Shown here piece by piece: positions 34,579 through 46,519 of a stretch of 64,000 bases of DNA. Position numbers and translations under genes: made by a program. This DNA is from Thuidium tamariscinum (Eukaryota; Streptophyta; Bryopsida; Hypnales; Thuidiaceae): contig OX344755.2 of NCBI GenBank assembly GCA_947034885.2, forward strand, positions 26,605,052 through 26,669,051, read 5' to 3'. The notes under the pieces are model-generated. The model did no database searches, was not told the origin of the DNA, and saw only the letters and a list, made by a program, of their open reading frames with translations. Position 1 is the stretch's first letter, and each line of letters begins with the position of its first letter.

Positions 34579-37500
34579 TTACAAACAAAAATCTGAATCG
34601 TTCTGCACTTCGTCAGCATCAGGGTCCATATCTTCGCGCGATGCGTAACCAGCGTCTGTGTCGCTATCGTGGCTTGAGCTGTCATTCTCGTCCTCTTCTC
34701 TTGTTATTGGTTCTGGTCGTATTTCTCTTTCCACCTCCGAGGTCAAATTCCGCACAACTATGTCTTGACCACCAGGAATCGCAGTCTGGACTAGTCGTTT
34801 TGTGGGACGCGTTCCATCAATAATTCCATCAACTACAGATTCAGGACCTGCTTGAACCGCTATTGATTGGCTTGATTGCTGGACCGCTTGCGTGGAGCAC
34901 CCTGCCCCAAGCCTACAAGGTTCCACAATTTGATTTGCGCGCTTCGGATGTCTGTGTGTCCTTTCATCTACTCTTCTAATGCGCCTTTTTTTACTTCTGT
35001 CTCTATTGTTGCTGTTGCGTAGTCGTTCTTCCAACGATATTTCTCTTGGCTCAGACACTGGAGTTGGTTGGGTGGCTTGTGGAGCGGACTCGGGGACTTC
35101 TTCATTGATGCTGGATAGTGGACCTCCATCTAAAGGCGTCCTTGTCGATGAACTAGGGGCCGGTCTTCTGACTCTACCTTGGCTTGTATCTTCCCCTCTG
35201 GGCACACGGCCCCTTATAGAAGGAGTTGTGACTGACCTTCTGACTGTAGTCTGCCCTGTATGTCCACCTCGAGTCAAGGAAACGTTCCGACTACGGTTGA
35301 GGATGGTATTCAGTGGCGCATCTGAATCATACTCAGCTGCCTCCGTTGTTTGTATGGTCGGTGAATTCATTGCTACCGAAATAGGAGTTACTTCTTCTAC
35401 AACCTCTTCAATGTGATCCACCTCTTCTTCTGCTTCAATTCCCGCATTGATTGGTGCAATGTTTCCAATATTCATTGCTCTGCTTGAAGGAATACGTGTT
35501 GGTACTGGAGATGTTGGTACTGGAGATGTTTCTTGAACATCTGAGGCAGGCATTTGATTATCTGCTTGTTCGTTGTTGTCAGAAGGTGTTCTTGCCGCAG
35601 TTCGTGGTGAAACTGTGCCCCAATTTCCGACCCACGCATCATCAGGGTTCCACTCTGGAGAACGAAAAAGTTCTTCCTCAGCAACACCTTCCGCATCATT
35701 GCCACTTGCAAATGTGTTTCCATATCGATATGGCGGTGGACTTGGTGGAGGTAGGACCATATCTGCCCATTCATTGTGATCGCGCAAGAGATCTTCTTCT
35801 CTTCGGACTAAATTATCTTCGATAAAATCAAAATAACCCTCGTCCTCCGATCCTGAAGGATTAGGCTCGTCCCTCTCTTCATCAGTGTCTCCATCCACGA
35901 GGACCCTTTCATAAAATTGAGCAGCATTGTACCTACGCTTTTGACGTTCCAAGTGGCAGTTAGCATAAATGTACACCAAATCTTGAGCCTTCTTTGTGGT
36001 CAAACGATTTCGCGTTTTACTGTGCACGAATGAATACATGCTCCAGTTTCGTTCACATGAAGATGCTGAACAAGTCAACCCTAGAATTCTCTTTGCAATC
36101 TTCGGAAGAGCATCGCCGCCTACATGATTCCACCATTGATGAGGTTCTAAATTGGTCTCTGTGATGTCGAGAACCTCTTCTCGGGGATCAAATGGCCCTG
36201 TCTTCTCCTCAAATTGGACAAGCTCTTGCATTGCCACGACCACTGAAACTCCTAATGATGGAGCTAGTTTTCGTATGACTCGATTCAAAGCTGCTTTGGC
36301 CGCCCCATCGTTTTGAATTTCTTCTACTCCTACCAAAAATGGATTCAAGAGTGCTCCTGCATAGTGGAGGTCTGTTCGCATTAACTTCCAACGAGCTTCA
36401 AATTTCTTCTTGTAACGCGTTGCAACCACAGGGTCTAAAAGAAATGGAGGATCCCTGAGAGCATACACGTGTTTCTTCAACTCGAACATTATCAACCAAG
36501 CTTTTGGCATTGCTGGTTTTTTGCCATCAAAGTGTCGTAGAGCAACGAGTACTGGCTCTATCATAAACACGAAATTCTTGCATTTTGACCAAAACCTTTC
36601 AGAATGAATGTTTAGCCGAACATCCATTGCTTTGCGCCTAATGGTACCTCCATTAGTCCGATTCTGCAAACTGAACTCGAAGGTCATGTAAGCGTCATCT
36701 GCAACCACGGTTTGCAAAGCTTGTTTGCAAACGAGCAGGCGGTCTACCATAAGGAAATTGGTGGCAAACCATGTCAAAGTAGGCAGCCTAAGCATTTTGT
36801 TTGGAGAATGTTTCCGAAACAAAGCCATAGTGAAATGGTATTTCCTGATATGCTTCACCATTGTCCTACACTCGCTTACCAAATCCTTCATCGTTTGAGA
36901 CTTTTCCCAATCTTCCAAAAGCAAATCCAAGATGTGAGCCGCACACCCTTGTTTGTACATGTGGGGATATTTCAGTAACAAACATGACATAGTTCCAATC
37001 ATTACTGAAGCATTGTCTGTACACAATTGCACAATATTTGAAGGACCGGCCTTGTCTATGTACTTCGACATTAAAGCTGTCGTGTAGGCAATGTCCTTCT
37101 TCGCTCCCGTACTGTCCTCTGATCCCAAAAACACATCCCCTGCTGGACAAACGAGCATCACATTCATCAACGGTCGCCTATTGGTATCTGACCACCCATC
37201 TGAACAAATAGTTGCTCCATATTGCGCAATAGAGTTCTTTGTCCGGTCATTGACCATTTTTTGGACAACTTCTTTCTTCACATCAATCATCCTGGTACGC
37301 AACGCGTTGAATGCTGGTGGACGATATAAAATTCTAGCTGCTGCAGTTTCCTTCACTACATTTATAAATGCAGGGTGTCGCGTGACGTTGAATGCAATAT
37401 TGGCTTCATAAAAAAATGAAGCCCACGTCGCATCCAACTTTTGTCTCAAGCCTATTTGTAATGCTTCATCCATACTTCTTTGACGAGAAACCACAGGGCG

Positions 37501-37959
37501 GCTTCCTGTTCTGTCAACCGTACTTGGAGTAGAATCCACTAAATCTGGGGTAGGGTTTGTCGGGCCGGTTGGACCCGTTGGATTTGAAGAACCACCCACC
37601 TCACCACCCTCTACCTCTTGAATGAGGGATTGTGCCGCACCAATGGCCTCATTGCCCACAAATGGTGTTTCAAACAATTCTTCAAAGCTCATGGCTTTTG
37701 GAACGTTTCCGCCGCAAGTCATAAACTTTTCACGTGCACTTCTAAGGATTTTTGGACAACGGTCTGCTGTTGCCGAGCCACCATATCCAAAGTGACTAAA
37801 TGCCCTTTTCCACACAAAGACTTTGCTCCACCCGCAAAACACGCATTTCCGAGCATAGGATGAATTATCATTTGGAACGCACGGTACAAGCCAAGGGTCC
37901 CAATCTTTTGTAGCCCTACGCGTATCGTTCCGACCTTGACCGCCACCTGGGACAACCAT
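34579..37959 (-). CDS. Intact hAT-family transposase of the giant element
   Basis: A single uninterrupted frame of about 1126 residues from the ATG at 37959 (MVVPGGGQGRN); an in-frame ATG lies five codons upstream. Counted from that upstream ATG, a BED-like zinc finger has C44, C47, H61 and C73. The RNase H-like core has D259 (TICSDGWSD) and D320 (QLCTDNAS), then the family's C/H motif GCAAHILD (C344, H347), and E641 in SASSCERNWSMYSF within the dimerisation region ending RNRLTTKKAQDLVYIY. About 450 residues follow that are acidic and Ser/Thr/Pro-rich with a basic cluster (RSKKRRIRR), an unusually long tail for a hAT protein. All catalytic residues are present, so this is a plausible mover of the whole 30-kb element and of related non-autonomous DNA. 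Confidence 0.93.
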   Translation of the reverse strand: MVVPGGGQGRNDTRRATKDWDPWLVPCVPNDNSSYARKCVFCGWSKVFVWKRAFSHFGYGGSATADRCPKILRSAREKFMTCGGNVPKAMSFEELFETPFVGNEAIGAAQSLIQEVEGGEVGGSSNPTGPTGPTNPTPDLVDSTPSTVDRTGSRPVVSRQRSMDEALQIGLRQKLDATWASFFYEANIAFNVTRHPAFINVVKETAAARILYRPPAFNALRTRMIDVKKEVVQKMVNDRTKNSIAQYGATICSDGWSDTNRRPLMNVMLVCPAGDVFLGSEDSTGAKKDIAYTTALMSKYIDKAGPSNIVQLCTDNASVMIGTMSCLLLKYPHMYKQGCAAHILDLLLEDWEKSQTMKDLVSECRTMVKHIRKYHFTMALFRKHSPNKMLRLPTLTWFATNFLMVDRLLVCKQALQTVVADDAYMTFEFSLQNRTNGGTIRRKAMDVRLNIHSERFWSKCKNFVFMIEPVLVALRHFDGKKPAMPKAWLIMFELKKHVYALRDPPFLLDPVVATRYKKKFEARWKLMRTDLHYAGALLNPFLVGVEEIQNDGAAKAALNRVIRKLAPSLGVSVVVAMQELVQFEEKTGPFDPREEVLDITETNLEPHQWWNHVGGDALPKIAKRILGLTCSASSCERNWSMYSFVHSKTRNRLTTKKAQDLVYIYANCHLERQKRRYNAAQFYERVLVDGDTDEERDEPNPSGSEDEGYFDFIEDNLVRREEDLLRDHNEWADMVLPPPSPPPYRYGNTFASGNDAEGVAEEELFRSPEWNPDDAWVGNWGTVSPRTAARTPSDNNEQADNQMPASDVQETSPVPTSPVPTRIPSSRAMNIGNIAPINAGIEAEEEVDHIEEVVEEVTPISVAMNSPTIQTTEAAEYDSDAPLNTILNRSRNVSLTRGGHTGQTTVRRSVTTPSIRGRVPRGEDTSQGRVRRPAPSSSTRTPLDGGPLSSINEEVPESAPQATQPTPVSEPREISLEERLRNSNNRDRSKKRRIRRVDERTHRHPKRANQIVEPCRLGAGCSTQAVQQSSQSIAVQAGPESVVDGIIDGTRPTKRLVQTAIPGGQDIVVRNLTSEVEREIRPEPITREEDENDSSSHDSDTDAGYASREDMDPDADEVQNDSDFCL

Positions 37960-38185
37960 TGTGTGAATCCACAATGAGTTTCACCCCCAAAAAATCGATC
38001 CAAGAATCCAGTAATGAGGAAAAAGTTATGACAATGCTACCTACTGTGAGAGGGTTTTTAAACCCCCTCAAAGCAAGGCTCTTGCCCTCCAATGAACCAA
38101 AACATCCGCAAGAAGCCTCTTTCGAAGGTTCAAGGCTAGAGTCTAATCACTGAAGCAAGGTAATCCCTCAGTGTTTCAGCTGCAG

Positions 38186-38800
38186 CTTTATACTCTGTCG
38201 CCACAGGGGCGACTGCGGGTACAGGGCGACTTCGGGTGAATAGGGCGACCGCGGGTGCAGGGCGACTGCGGGTAATGGACGACCGCGGGTAATGGGGGCG
38301 ACGGCGCCTGCAAGGACGACCGCACGTACGAGGGCGACCGCGGGTAGTGGGGCGACCGCGCATGGACGGGCGACCACGCATGGAGGTGGCGGTTCAGGTT
38401 CTGGCACCGGAGGTCGCCCCTGACCCGCGGTTGCCCCAAGCGCGGTCGCACTCCCCGGACGGGCGACCGCGCATGGACGGGTGACCGCGCTTGGAGGTGT
38501 CGGGCGGCAGTTCTGGCACCCGAGGTCGCCCCTGACCCGCGGTCGCCCCAAGCGCGGTCGCACTCCCCGGACGGGCGACCGCGCATGGACGGGCGACCGC
38601 GCTTGGAGGTGTCGGGCGGCAGTTCTAGCACCCGAGGTCGCCCCTGACCCGCGGTCGCACTCCCCGGACAGGCGACTGCGCATGGAGGTGGCGGGCGGCA
38701 GTTCTGGCACCCGAAGTCGCCCCTGACCCGCAGTCGCACCTTTGCAGGTTTTCAATTTTTGGAAAGCGCGGTTGCTGTACACGCGGTCGCCTTACAGGAC
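38186..38800 (-). promoter_or_regulatory. Type B array and TATA box of the transposase gene
   Basis: TATAAAG on the minus strand at 38192-38186, about 230 bp before the ATG. Upstream (38200-38395) the array reads ACCCGCAGTCGCCC towards the gene. Further out (38396-38750) come about three longer units near 115 bp with TTCTGGCACCCGAGGTCGCC and CTCCCCGGACGGGCGACC, in which the motif occurs in both orientations. Confidence 0.75.
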
Positions 38801-39155
38801 CAGCTGGCCTGAGCAAGGTGGACAGTTATTAACCTAGCTGTAACAGGTATTATTTGAGAAATTCGGAGATTCCTCCTAGTTCCACATTATATCCCACTTC
38901 ATTCTCATTAAAAGCAGCATCTAAATTACTATGTAGCAATAGTTATTCCAAAGTGATTTACCATTTCATGCACATAGAAGCTTTTAAAGGTATTTCCAAC
39001 CCCTTCACCACCAAGCCCTATTGGCTCTTTCTCCAAGAAATCATGAACCTTCAAACCTCAATAAAAAATATCATACTTTTACTTAGGAATGTTGAGTTCT
39101 ATGAGAGCTCAATTATGGAGGAGGACAACCCTCAATTTCATGATATTTCAAATGC
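38801..39155. other. Spacer, nothing recognised
   Basis: 355 bp of AT-rich DNA between the array and the next MITE-like element. An open frame of 101 codons across it has no recognisable features and I do not call it a gene. Confidence 0.3.
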
Positions 39156-40832
39156 TTAATCCCTAAAGGACTAAGAAGATACAATGTGTCATCTTCAAAG
39201 TTTTCAATGGCAATTTCTTGTAAGGGTGAAGCAAATCTCAATATGAAACAAAGGGAATGTTATATTTTTGGGATCTCAGTATTAGACTTAGATTAGTGGG
39301 AAAAAAAATGGGAAGACAAAATTTTAAAAAATGACAGTTATTCAAAAATGTATACTTGAACTTCTACCAAAACATTATGGAGATAGAGTTTCTATTAAAA
39401 TTCAATGGAACCCCGCCCCTAGTACTTTAAAAAAAAAGGAAATGTAATATTTTTGAGATCTCAATATTAGACTTAGATTATTGGGGAAAAAAATGGGAAG
39501 ACAAAATTTTTAAAAATGACACTTATTCAAAAATGTAAACTTGAACTTCTACCAAAACATTATGGACATAGAGTTTCTATTAAAATTCAATGGATCCCCC
39601 CCCCTAGTACTTTAAAAAAAAAGGAAATGTAATATTTTTGAGATCTCAAAATTAGACTTCGATCATTTGAAAAAAAAATGGGAAGACAGAATTTTAAAAA
39701 ATGATACTTATCCCAAAATGTATACTTGAACTACTACCAAAACATTATGGAGATAGAGTTTCTATTAAAATTCAATGGATACCCCCCCCCTAGTACTTTA
39801 AAAAAAAGAAGGGAATGTAATATTTTTGAGATTTCAATATTAGACTTAGATTAGTTGAAGAAAAATGGGAAGACAAAATTGAAAAAATATGGCACTTATC
39901 CAAGAATGTGGAAATAGAAGGACATTTACAAATAAAATATTAGAAATTTAAGTTACCTTTTTAGCTCTAACATGGACCTTAATGACATTGATCTAAGCAA
40001 TTAGATAGTATCCTAAAGAGGATATCTTAGCCTCCAAAATTTATGTGGATTTAGTTGCAATAATGGATTATGTTGAATGCATCTTAAGGACAAGTATTGA
40101 TTGTAAAGATGCTTGCATTGACCAAATGATAACAATGTTGTGTACAATTTGAGAAGAACTTTACTCCAAGTCAAATGAGTAGGAGGTTTCCATAAAAATG
40201 AATCCAATCTCATGTCATAGTATTTTGTGTTTAATCCTTATTTGAAGCCTTTGTGTAGGCTTCTCATGATTTAAGGGTTTAGGTAAATGGTTTTTTTTTT
40301 GCTATATAACTTCCATTCTAAAGTTGTAATTGAAATATCAATTATATTTCTAGATAAATAACATTCCAAAGTAGAGGGACAATGGAAGTTTAGGGATAAT
40401 TAAGGATTTCGGTTTTATTGAATATAATACTCCAAGAACATATAATTTAAGATCTAAAAAATGTTCAACAAAAGATCTTTAGGAATAATTAAGGGTGAAG
40501 CAAATCTCAATATGGTAATACTAAATTATCTTTAGACTCCAAATAAATTTTTCTAAGGGGTTAAAAAATCTATATTCATCTTTTTATAAATTTGTTTCTC
40601 CCAAAACTACGTTTGTGGCCCATGATGTTGATCATCAAGAATTGCTATAATGTAAAGATCTAACCATTGAAATGTTCTACAATTAATTCCATACATGCTA
40701 GATATAATAATTTTTACTTTTGTACAGTTAAAATTTTAAAAAATGATAACACCTATGTGCCCAAAAATATGGAAGGATAGAATTGATTGAAATCCTCCAT
40801 TGTCAAAACCGTTTTAGTCTTGTAGGGATTAA
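39156..40832. mobile_element. TTAA-flanked MITE-like element with internal 185-bp tandem
   Basis: Ends TTAATCCCTAAAGGACT (39156-39172) and AGTCTTGTAGGGATTAA (40816-40832) are inverted with 14 of 17 bases matching. Inside, four tandem units of 185-188 bp run from about 39250 to 39900; AATGTAATATTTTTGAGATC starts near 39441 and its equivalents near 39256, 39626 and 39814. Each unit ends in a C-rich run then TAGTACTTTAAAAAAA. A similar left end lies unpaired at 52436. Confidence 0.6.
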
Positions 40833-40849
40833 AGGAATGCAATATTACT

Positions 40850-42330
40850 ATTGCATAAAAAATTTGTAGTTAATAGACACTTGAGCAGAATGCTACTTCA
40901 ATGTTGCAAAATTAAAAATTAAAAATTGAAGTTATACATATATCTTTTAGTAAATGGCAAACACCATTGTATTAGAAATGAACATTTAGACCAAAAACAT
41001 TTGAGCCAGAAGGGGTGAACAATAAAAATAAGTTATACTATAGTGAAACTAATCCAAATATTTGAATGCAATTCAATGGACACACTCCAAAAATGAATTT
41101 TAAGCCTTTAGGTGATTTGAATCAGGTAGTTTTGACAATTGCTATTTTTAATTCAAGTAATAGATTTTAGGAAAAAATATGAATTTAGGCACATATAATT
41201 GTAAGATCCTATATTACACTAGTTTGAGAAGATGTGGAGGAAAGTTAACCAATTTTCTACTATGAAAATTTCCAAGATATTAACATTTGAATTGATTGTA
41301 ATTCTTTTGAGGGCCTTGTGATGTATGAAAACCTAGGAAGTTGCACTTCATACAATCACATTTGTATAAAATAATTGTCGTAAATGGTGTTTCTTTTCTA
41401 TACCAAATTACCAATGTTCAAAGGCAATTCATAAGATGCTTGAAATTTTTTTTAGGCAAACTACAAGTGTATAACATTTTTGGAAAATATATGTCAGTAC
41501 ATAGGAATATAGAATGATTTCAAATAGTAAGTTGTTAAGAGTTGAATTATATAGAATTGAAATGCCAATTCCAATGGTAATTATTATCCTGCATCTAATA
41601 TTTCAATTTTTGTTATAGATTTTGAATATTGAATTAAATGAAGAACTTTACAGAATTTATTGTGCATTTGTTGATTAGAAAACTAGGAAATCCCTAACAA
41701 CCCTTAATCAAAATCCCTCTTAACGATCATGACAGATGCTACTATATGAGTCTAAAAATGTGAATCCCCAAGACTATTCACCTATAGTATAGGTGTTTAA
41801 ATCATAGAAACTTTTTATAATTAGAGATTTCTAGTGTGATTATACTATACACACTTATATTATTGGTGCATATGTTATAAACACATTGAAATATTCAATA
41901 GTTGTGGGATACCTACTTATATCTATAATCAAGGCTTACATACTTGCATTTCTATCTTCTCATGCTAGCATTTTAGTAACAAAATCAAATTAAGAAATTC
42001 ACATTTTAAATTTATTTTGAAAATTTGTAGAGCACTTATTTCAAAGCCCAAAACTTATTGGGGTTATGCGTCTCCAATGTATGCATCTCCAATGTTTGTA
42101 TCTCATTTTTTCGGTGACCAAATTTTTTAAATTGAACATATGAAAAGAGGATTGTAAGACTGTGCATGTGTTTTGTAAATTTAACACACTCGTGAAGTCG
42201 TGATCAAACATTATAATCTGTCATCCATAAGTGATAATATTCTATTTTCTTTACCTTCATAACCTCTAATATGCACAGTTTAAATTTATATGCTTATAAT
42301 TTAAAGAAAATTGATGAAGCATATGAAATA
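40850..42330 (+). repeat. Left arm of a large inverted repeat
   Basis: Non-coding DNA of about 1.2-1.4 kb that recurs in opposite orientation at about 46520-47745. Matching landmarks include ATGAACATTTAGACC / GGCTCAAATGCTTTG, TTCTTTTGAGGGCC / GGCCCTCAAAAGAA, and TACTATATGAGTCTAA / CTTAGGCTCATATAGTA. The arms are diverged, with small indels. The 4.2 kb between them holds the coiled-coil gene 42727-44124 with its array. Confidence 0.7.
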
Positions 42331-42726
42331 TTATCCTATTCCTAAAAACTAAAAAGGAATATGAAAGTTGCATGTACAAAAATGTATTAATTGAAAGAAA
42401 CATCTATTTTATGAAATTTAGATATGGACACTTTCTTCATAAAAATTTGAAATGTCTACATATTACATATTGAGCATTTTATGGAGATGCTTTTTGAAAG
42501 ATTGAATGAGCATTTTGGATGTTTAAAAAAAACCCGTCAACATGCAAACAAAGGAATATGAATTCTTTTGCATCCATACACATCAATGATAGAAATGAAA
42601 CACCCCAAGTTTGCAAAATAATACGAAAAAATAATAGTAGCCTTTTTATATATAGATGTTTACAAAAGTCATAAGTCCTCCAAAAAATGCTAGCATTGCT
42701 AGCCCCCCAAAAGATCATACAACATT

Positions 42727-44124
42727 CTACTTGCTTTGTTCATCTGTCTTTAGCCTTTTCTTAGCTTCTAAGTCTTTCTTCGCCTCCTTGTAGGCACTAT
42801 CCAAATTGGATTGAAGAGGAAAATCCCACCATTTATTTTTCATGTACTCTTTCTTCAAATTCTGTGCATTGAGCAAATTCATCTTCTTCTTCTCCACTTC
42901 CCCGGCCACATCACTTTCCAATGCGAGAGCATGGGCTAACTTCTTCTTTAGGTCCTCTGCTTCCAACTTCAATGTCTCATGTTGCCTCTCATGATCTTCA
43001 GAATCTTGTATATCAACAATACGATCAAGAGGGGCTTTGTCCTTCATTTTCTGAAGGTCACGTAATTTTGATTGTGCACCTTCAAGAGATCTTTTTTCAT
43101 TTTCCAAGCAGTCAGCTTCGATGTGACAATCTTCCTTGAGTTTAGCCAATCATTCTTCTACAAATTTGTTAGTTGAAGAACTAGAACCTTCACCCCCTGA
43201 AACGGAGAAGTTCAGATAGAATGCTTCCAAGTTCAAGATTTGCTCATGTTGCTTGGACAACTGAATTCGTCCCGATTCAATGAGGGCTTGAAGGGTTGGA
43301 ACATCATCAGAAGTATCAGTCACTGCCCCTTCCTCCAAAGTCCTTTTCTCTTCATTTGCTCTATCCAACTCTTCAAGCACACTCTTCAATTGAACTTTAT
43401 AAAAGTCGTTCAATGGAATATCTTCGTTGGCCTCCACACTTGCAGCTTCAACAGATCCTTCAATTCTTGGCATCCCTTCCAATGAAGGCAATGTCAACGT
43501 GGGGCCCGCCTCCACTTCCCCCTCCTCCAAAGGCTCCAAATTAGCCAATGTCTCACCCATATGTGGCAGTCCAACATCCATCAACTCATCTTCACTACTT
43601 TCGTGATCCGACCACACGAATTCATTGTTCGGAACTTCATTCTTGATGAAAATCTTTTTCCCTAAACCTTCACGTGGGTTTTGGGAGGGACCCGCCCTAG
43701 GAATGTCCTTGGTTGACGGTTTTTGGACAAGCTTTGCTCCCTTAATGGTGCTCCAATCCACCCTTCGTCGAAGAATAACTTCCGCGTACACCATCTCACA
43801 CAGAAACAAGGGAATTTCATTCCGAGGCACACTTCGTGTCTTGTACAAGTATCGATATACTTCGATACATCTTTGTACAAATCCATCGTGAGTGCAAGCA
43901 TGAAGATTTGCCATATTTGACTTCAAGTGGATTTTGTGTCGATGATAGGGGAAAAGCTTATCGATGTGGCACCATTGTACAAATGCCCTACAAGTGGTCG
44001 CGGTCCAAAAGCCTTCGATCCTCTCCCAACCTCCATGAGCCACGACATTAGAGTCCACAAGGACGTGTTGTTGTCTTTTTTGCATCTTGCCTTTGGCTTT
44101 ACGGTTCCTCCGGGTGGCGTCCAT
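42727..44124 (-). pseudogene. WCHIDKLFP coiled-coil protein, shorter type, one in-frame stop
   Basis: 466 codons from the ATG at 44124 (MDATRRNRKAKGKMQKR). The WCHIDKLFP domain is at about residues 25-140 (FVQWCHIDKLFPYHRHKIH; RRRVDWSTIKGAK). An acidic middle and two long coiled-coil stretches rich in Glu and Lys follow, ending KKRLKTDEQSK at 42727. TGA at 43150-43152 interrupts the frame after STNKFVEE; the same frame continues immediately (LAKLKEDCHIE). It is a distinct paralogue, not an allele, of 55283-56779: the domain is similar but the coiled-coil part differs. Unless the stop is read through, the product would be a 324-residue protein keeping the domain. Function unknown. Confidence 0.8.
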
Positions 44125-44199
44125 TGGATTGAAGTAGATGGAGGTATTAAGAAATACCAAAATGCGACAATAGCTGCCCCAATAGATGCACGAACCACA

Positions 44200-44615
44200 C
44201 AATCACAGTAAAAAAAAACCAAGTACTGGACACGCAGTCAGCCACGAGAAGCGGGTGACAGAGCAGTGTGCAGTGCTGGAATTGCAAGTGGGCGAATGCG
44301 GATGGGGCGACCACTTATAAACCCGATGTCGCCTGGGGCGCGTGCGTTCCGTGCGAGGGCAACTACGGGTGGGGCGAGTGCGGGAAGGGCGACCGCACGA
44401 GGGCGACCGCGGGTCCTTTGAAGGACCTGTTTTGCGGTCTGGGCGACCGCGCCTGGGCGAGTGCGCGAAGGGCGACCACGGGAAGGGCGACCGCGGGTCC
44501 TTCACAACAGTGGCGACCGCGGCTGGGCGACCGCGGGTAGGGCGACCGCGGGTCCTTTTACGAGGTCATTTATTTCTGAATTTCCCGCCTTCTGACTTGG
44601 GCGACCACAGGTTGT
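44200..44615 (-). promoter_or_regulatory. Type B array, TATA box and leader of the shorter coiled-coil gene
   Basis: On the minus strand: array ACCCGCGGTCGCCC from 44615 to about 44330, TTTATAAG at 44321-44314, then the shared leader module at about 44272-44229 (TGTCACCCGCTTCTCGTGGC, then TGACTGCGTGTCC). The ATG follows about 105 bp on. The module is the same as in front of the two kinase genes and the other two coiled-coil genes. Confidence 0.75.
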
Positions 44616-46519
44616 TCACCAAGGAAATCTGAATTTTGGATTTCACCCTCTGAAAAATAGTTGTAGAAATGAAAAGGAAGCCGATGTGAACTAAAAAAAG
44701 GATTCATGGGAAGAAATGGTGTGTAAAAGAACAAGGAAATGCCCATTTTTTCAAAAAATAAAAGTTTATAAAAATAAAAAGGGAAATCATATTAACTAAA
44801 GAATGCTCATTTGGAGAAAATTCCATGAGAAAATAAATATAAAAATAACACAATCAATGAAAGGCTTGAAAGAAAAATGCATTGTAGGAATGAAAAGAAA
44901 AATCTCAGTATCAATAAAAAAAATCATGAATTCAACTACAATAGTGCAGTAATGACCTAAAGTATGTCAAAGCTAAATGCTCAATAATGTAATTGAATGC
45001 CTATATAAGTTAAAATGCAATGGTATACATTTCCACCAATATTTGGTGTGTAATTTTTGAGCATAGGAAGCTGAGATTCATTTTATATAGATTAATAATG
45101 ATGTCCAAAGTTGTACACCATCTAATTTGGTGGGAAAAATATCTAACTAAAGAAATTGTTGCAAAAGTATTCTATATAAAAATAACTACCAAGTGGACTA
45201 CTAAGTATTATTCAACCTTCTTTTTTGGATCCATATTGCTTACATAAAAAAATATGGAAGCATGTCTATTCTTTATTGTTTTTTTATTTAAGTTGAAGGT
45301 GACATTTGAGAGCCATTGTAAATACAAAATCACATCATTTCTTTGTTTTCCTTACGACCCCCAATCAACATCCAAGAGCATAATAAAACATGAATTTCTT
45401 TTTTGGGTTTTAGAATATGATGATTATGGTGTGAAAGACCCTGAATCCAAAAGCACATTAGCCTTGTTTTTGTGGGAGGTTTCTATTGGGAACCTCATTT
45501 AATTCTAAGACATATTTTTTTATTTTTTTAGAAAGTTTCCCATCATAACTTCATTAAATTCAAAAGTGCATTTTCTTTTAAGAGGTTCACATCAGAAACC
45601 TCATTTAATTATAAAACTAATATCTTAATTATTTAGTAAGGGTTTTCATTAGGAACCTTATTTAATTCAAAAACATATTTATCTTGAACCCCTTTTTTTT
45701 AAAGGGTTCCCACTGAGAACTTCATTGCACTCAAAAACACATTTTTTTGGATGTGGTTCCCATTGGAAACCTCATTTATTTCAAAAACACAATTCCCTCT
45801 TTTTTTGGCGTGGTTTACATTGCAAACCTCATTTCATAAAAAACAACAATTTCCCTCTTTTTCAAAAGAGGTTTGCATTGGGAACCTCATTCAATCCAAT
45901 AATTTGTTTTATTTTATAAAAAATTTGGTTCTTGTTGTGCATAAACTCATATGCATTAAATTCTGTGATGCCTTATTTGGAATACTCATTCAAAAGATAT
46001 TAAGTGATATAACCTCACCTTTGGAATTCTCGGAAAAAAATTAAATTTTTAAGCTATTAGTAGTTGAGGTTAGGGGTCAACTTTAAATCAACCTCTACTT
46101 AAATAACTATTTAGAGAGAACAAAACATTATTTTCTTTAGGGTGAAATCGTAGATCAAATATTGAAAGATTCCTTAGTTATTGGTCACAGGATTGATGAT
46201 ATCATCATTTGGAACATGAAGGGGGGGGATTTTAGTGCTCAATTTCCTTTTCTATCTAGCCTTTCGGCCCTTTTCAAGCTTGGCCGCTTTGTATATTGGA
46301 TTCATCTTAATGCAATAGTTCTTCCATTTTTTCAAATACATATTTTATTTTATTTTTTGCAAATTCATTTCAAAAATAAAGTATTACAAAATCTAAATTC
46401 AAAGTGGAAAAATTTTAGGATCTAAATATTCTAAAACGTAGGTATTGTATATGGTATTATTGTCCAACAATATGTTATAATCTTATTAAAATATCAAGGA
46501 TTATTTTGAGTTTTCTTCT
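44616..46519. repeat. AT-rich spacer with a 60-75 bp minisatellite
   Basis: About 45470-45910 is a degenerate tandem repeat of six or seven units with the pattern GGTTCCCATTGGGAACCTCA then TTTAATTCAAAAACA. Each unit carries an imperfect palindrome (GGTTCCCATTGGGAACC). Open frames through it are repeat artefacts. I see nothing in 44620-45460 or 45920-46520. Confidence 0.65.

Noticed and set aside
38136..38816. Open frames up to about 200 codons over the array upstream of the transposase
   Set aside because: Array artefacts: repeated peptide units follow the DNA repeat, and the real gene starts downstream at 37959.
38854..39159. 101-codon plus-strand frame
   Set aside because: Composition is that of AT-rich spacer; no homologue or promoter module precedes it.
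6553..43152. Alternative genetic code in which TAA and TAG encode Gln, as in some ulvophyte algae
   Set aside because: TAA and TAG end intact conserved frames here (for example 13642-13644 and 17477-17479), and TGA also appears as an internal stop, so ordinary nonsense mutation fits better.
45725..46044. Overlapping plus-strand frames of 64 and 97 codons
   Set aside because: They run through the 60-75 bp minisatellite and AT-rich DNA, with no family features.
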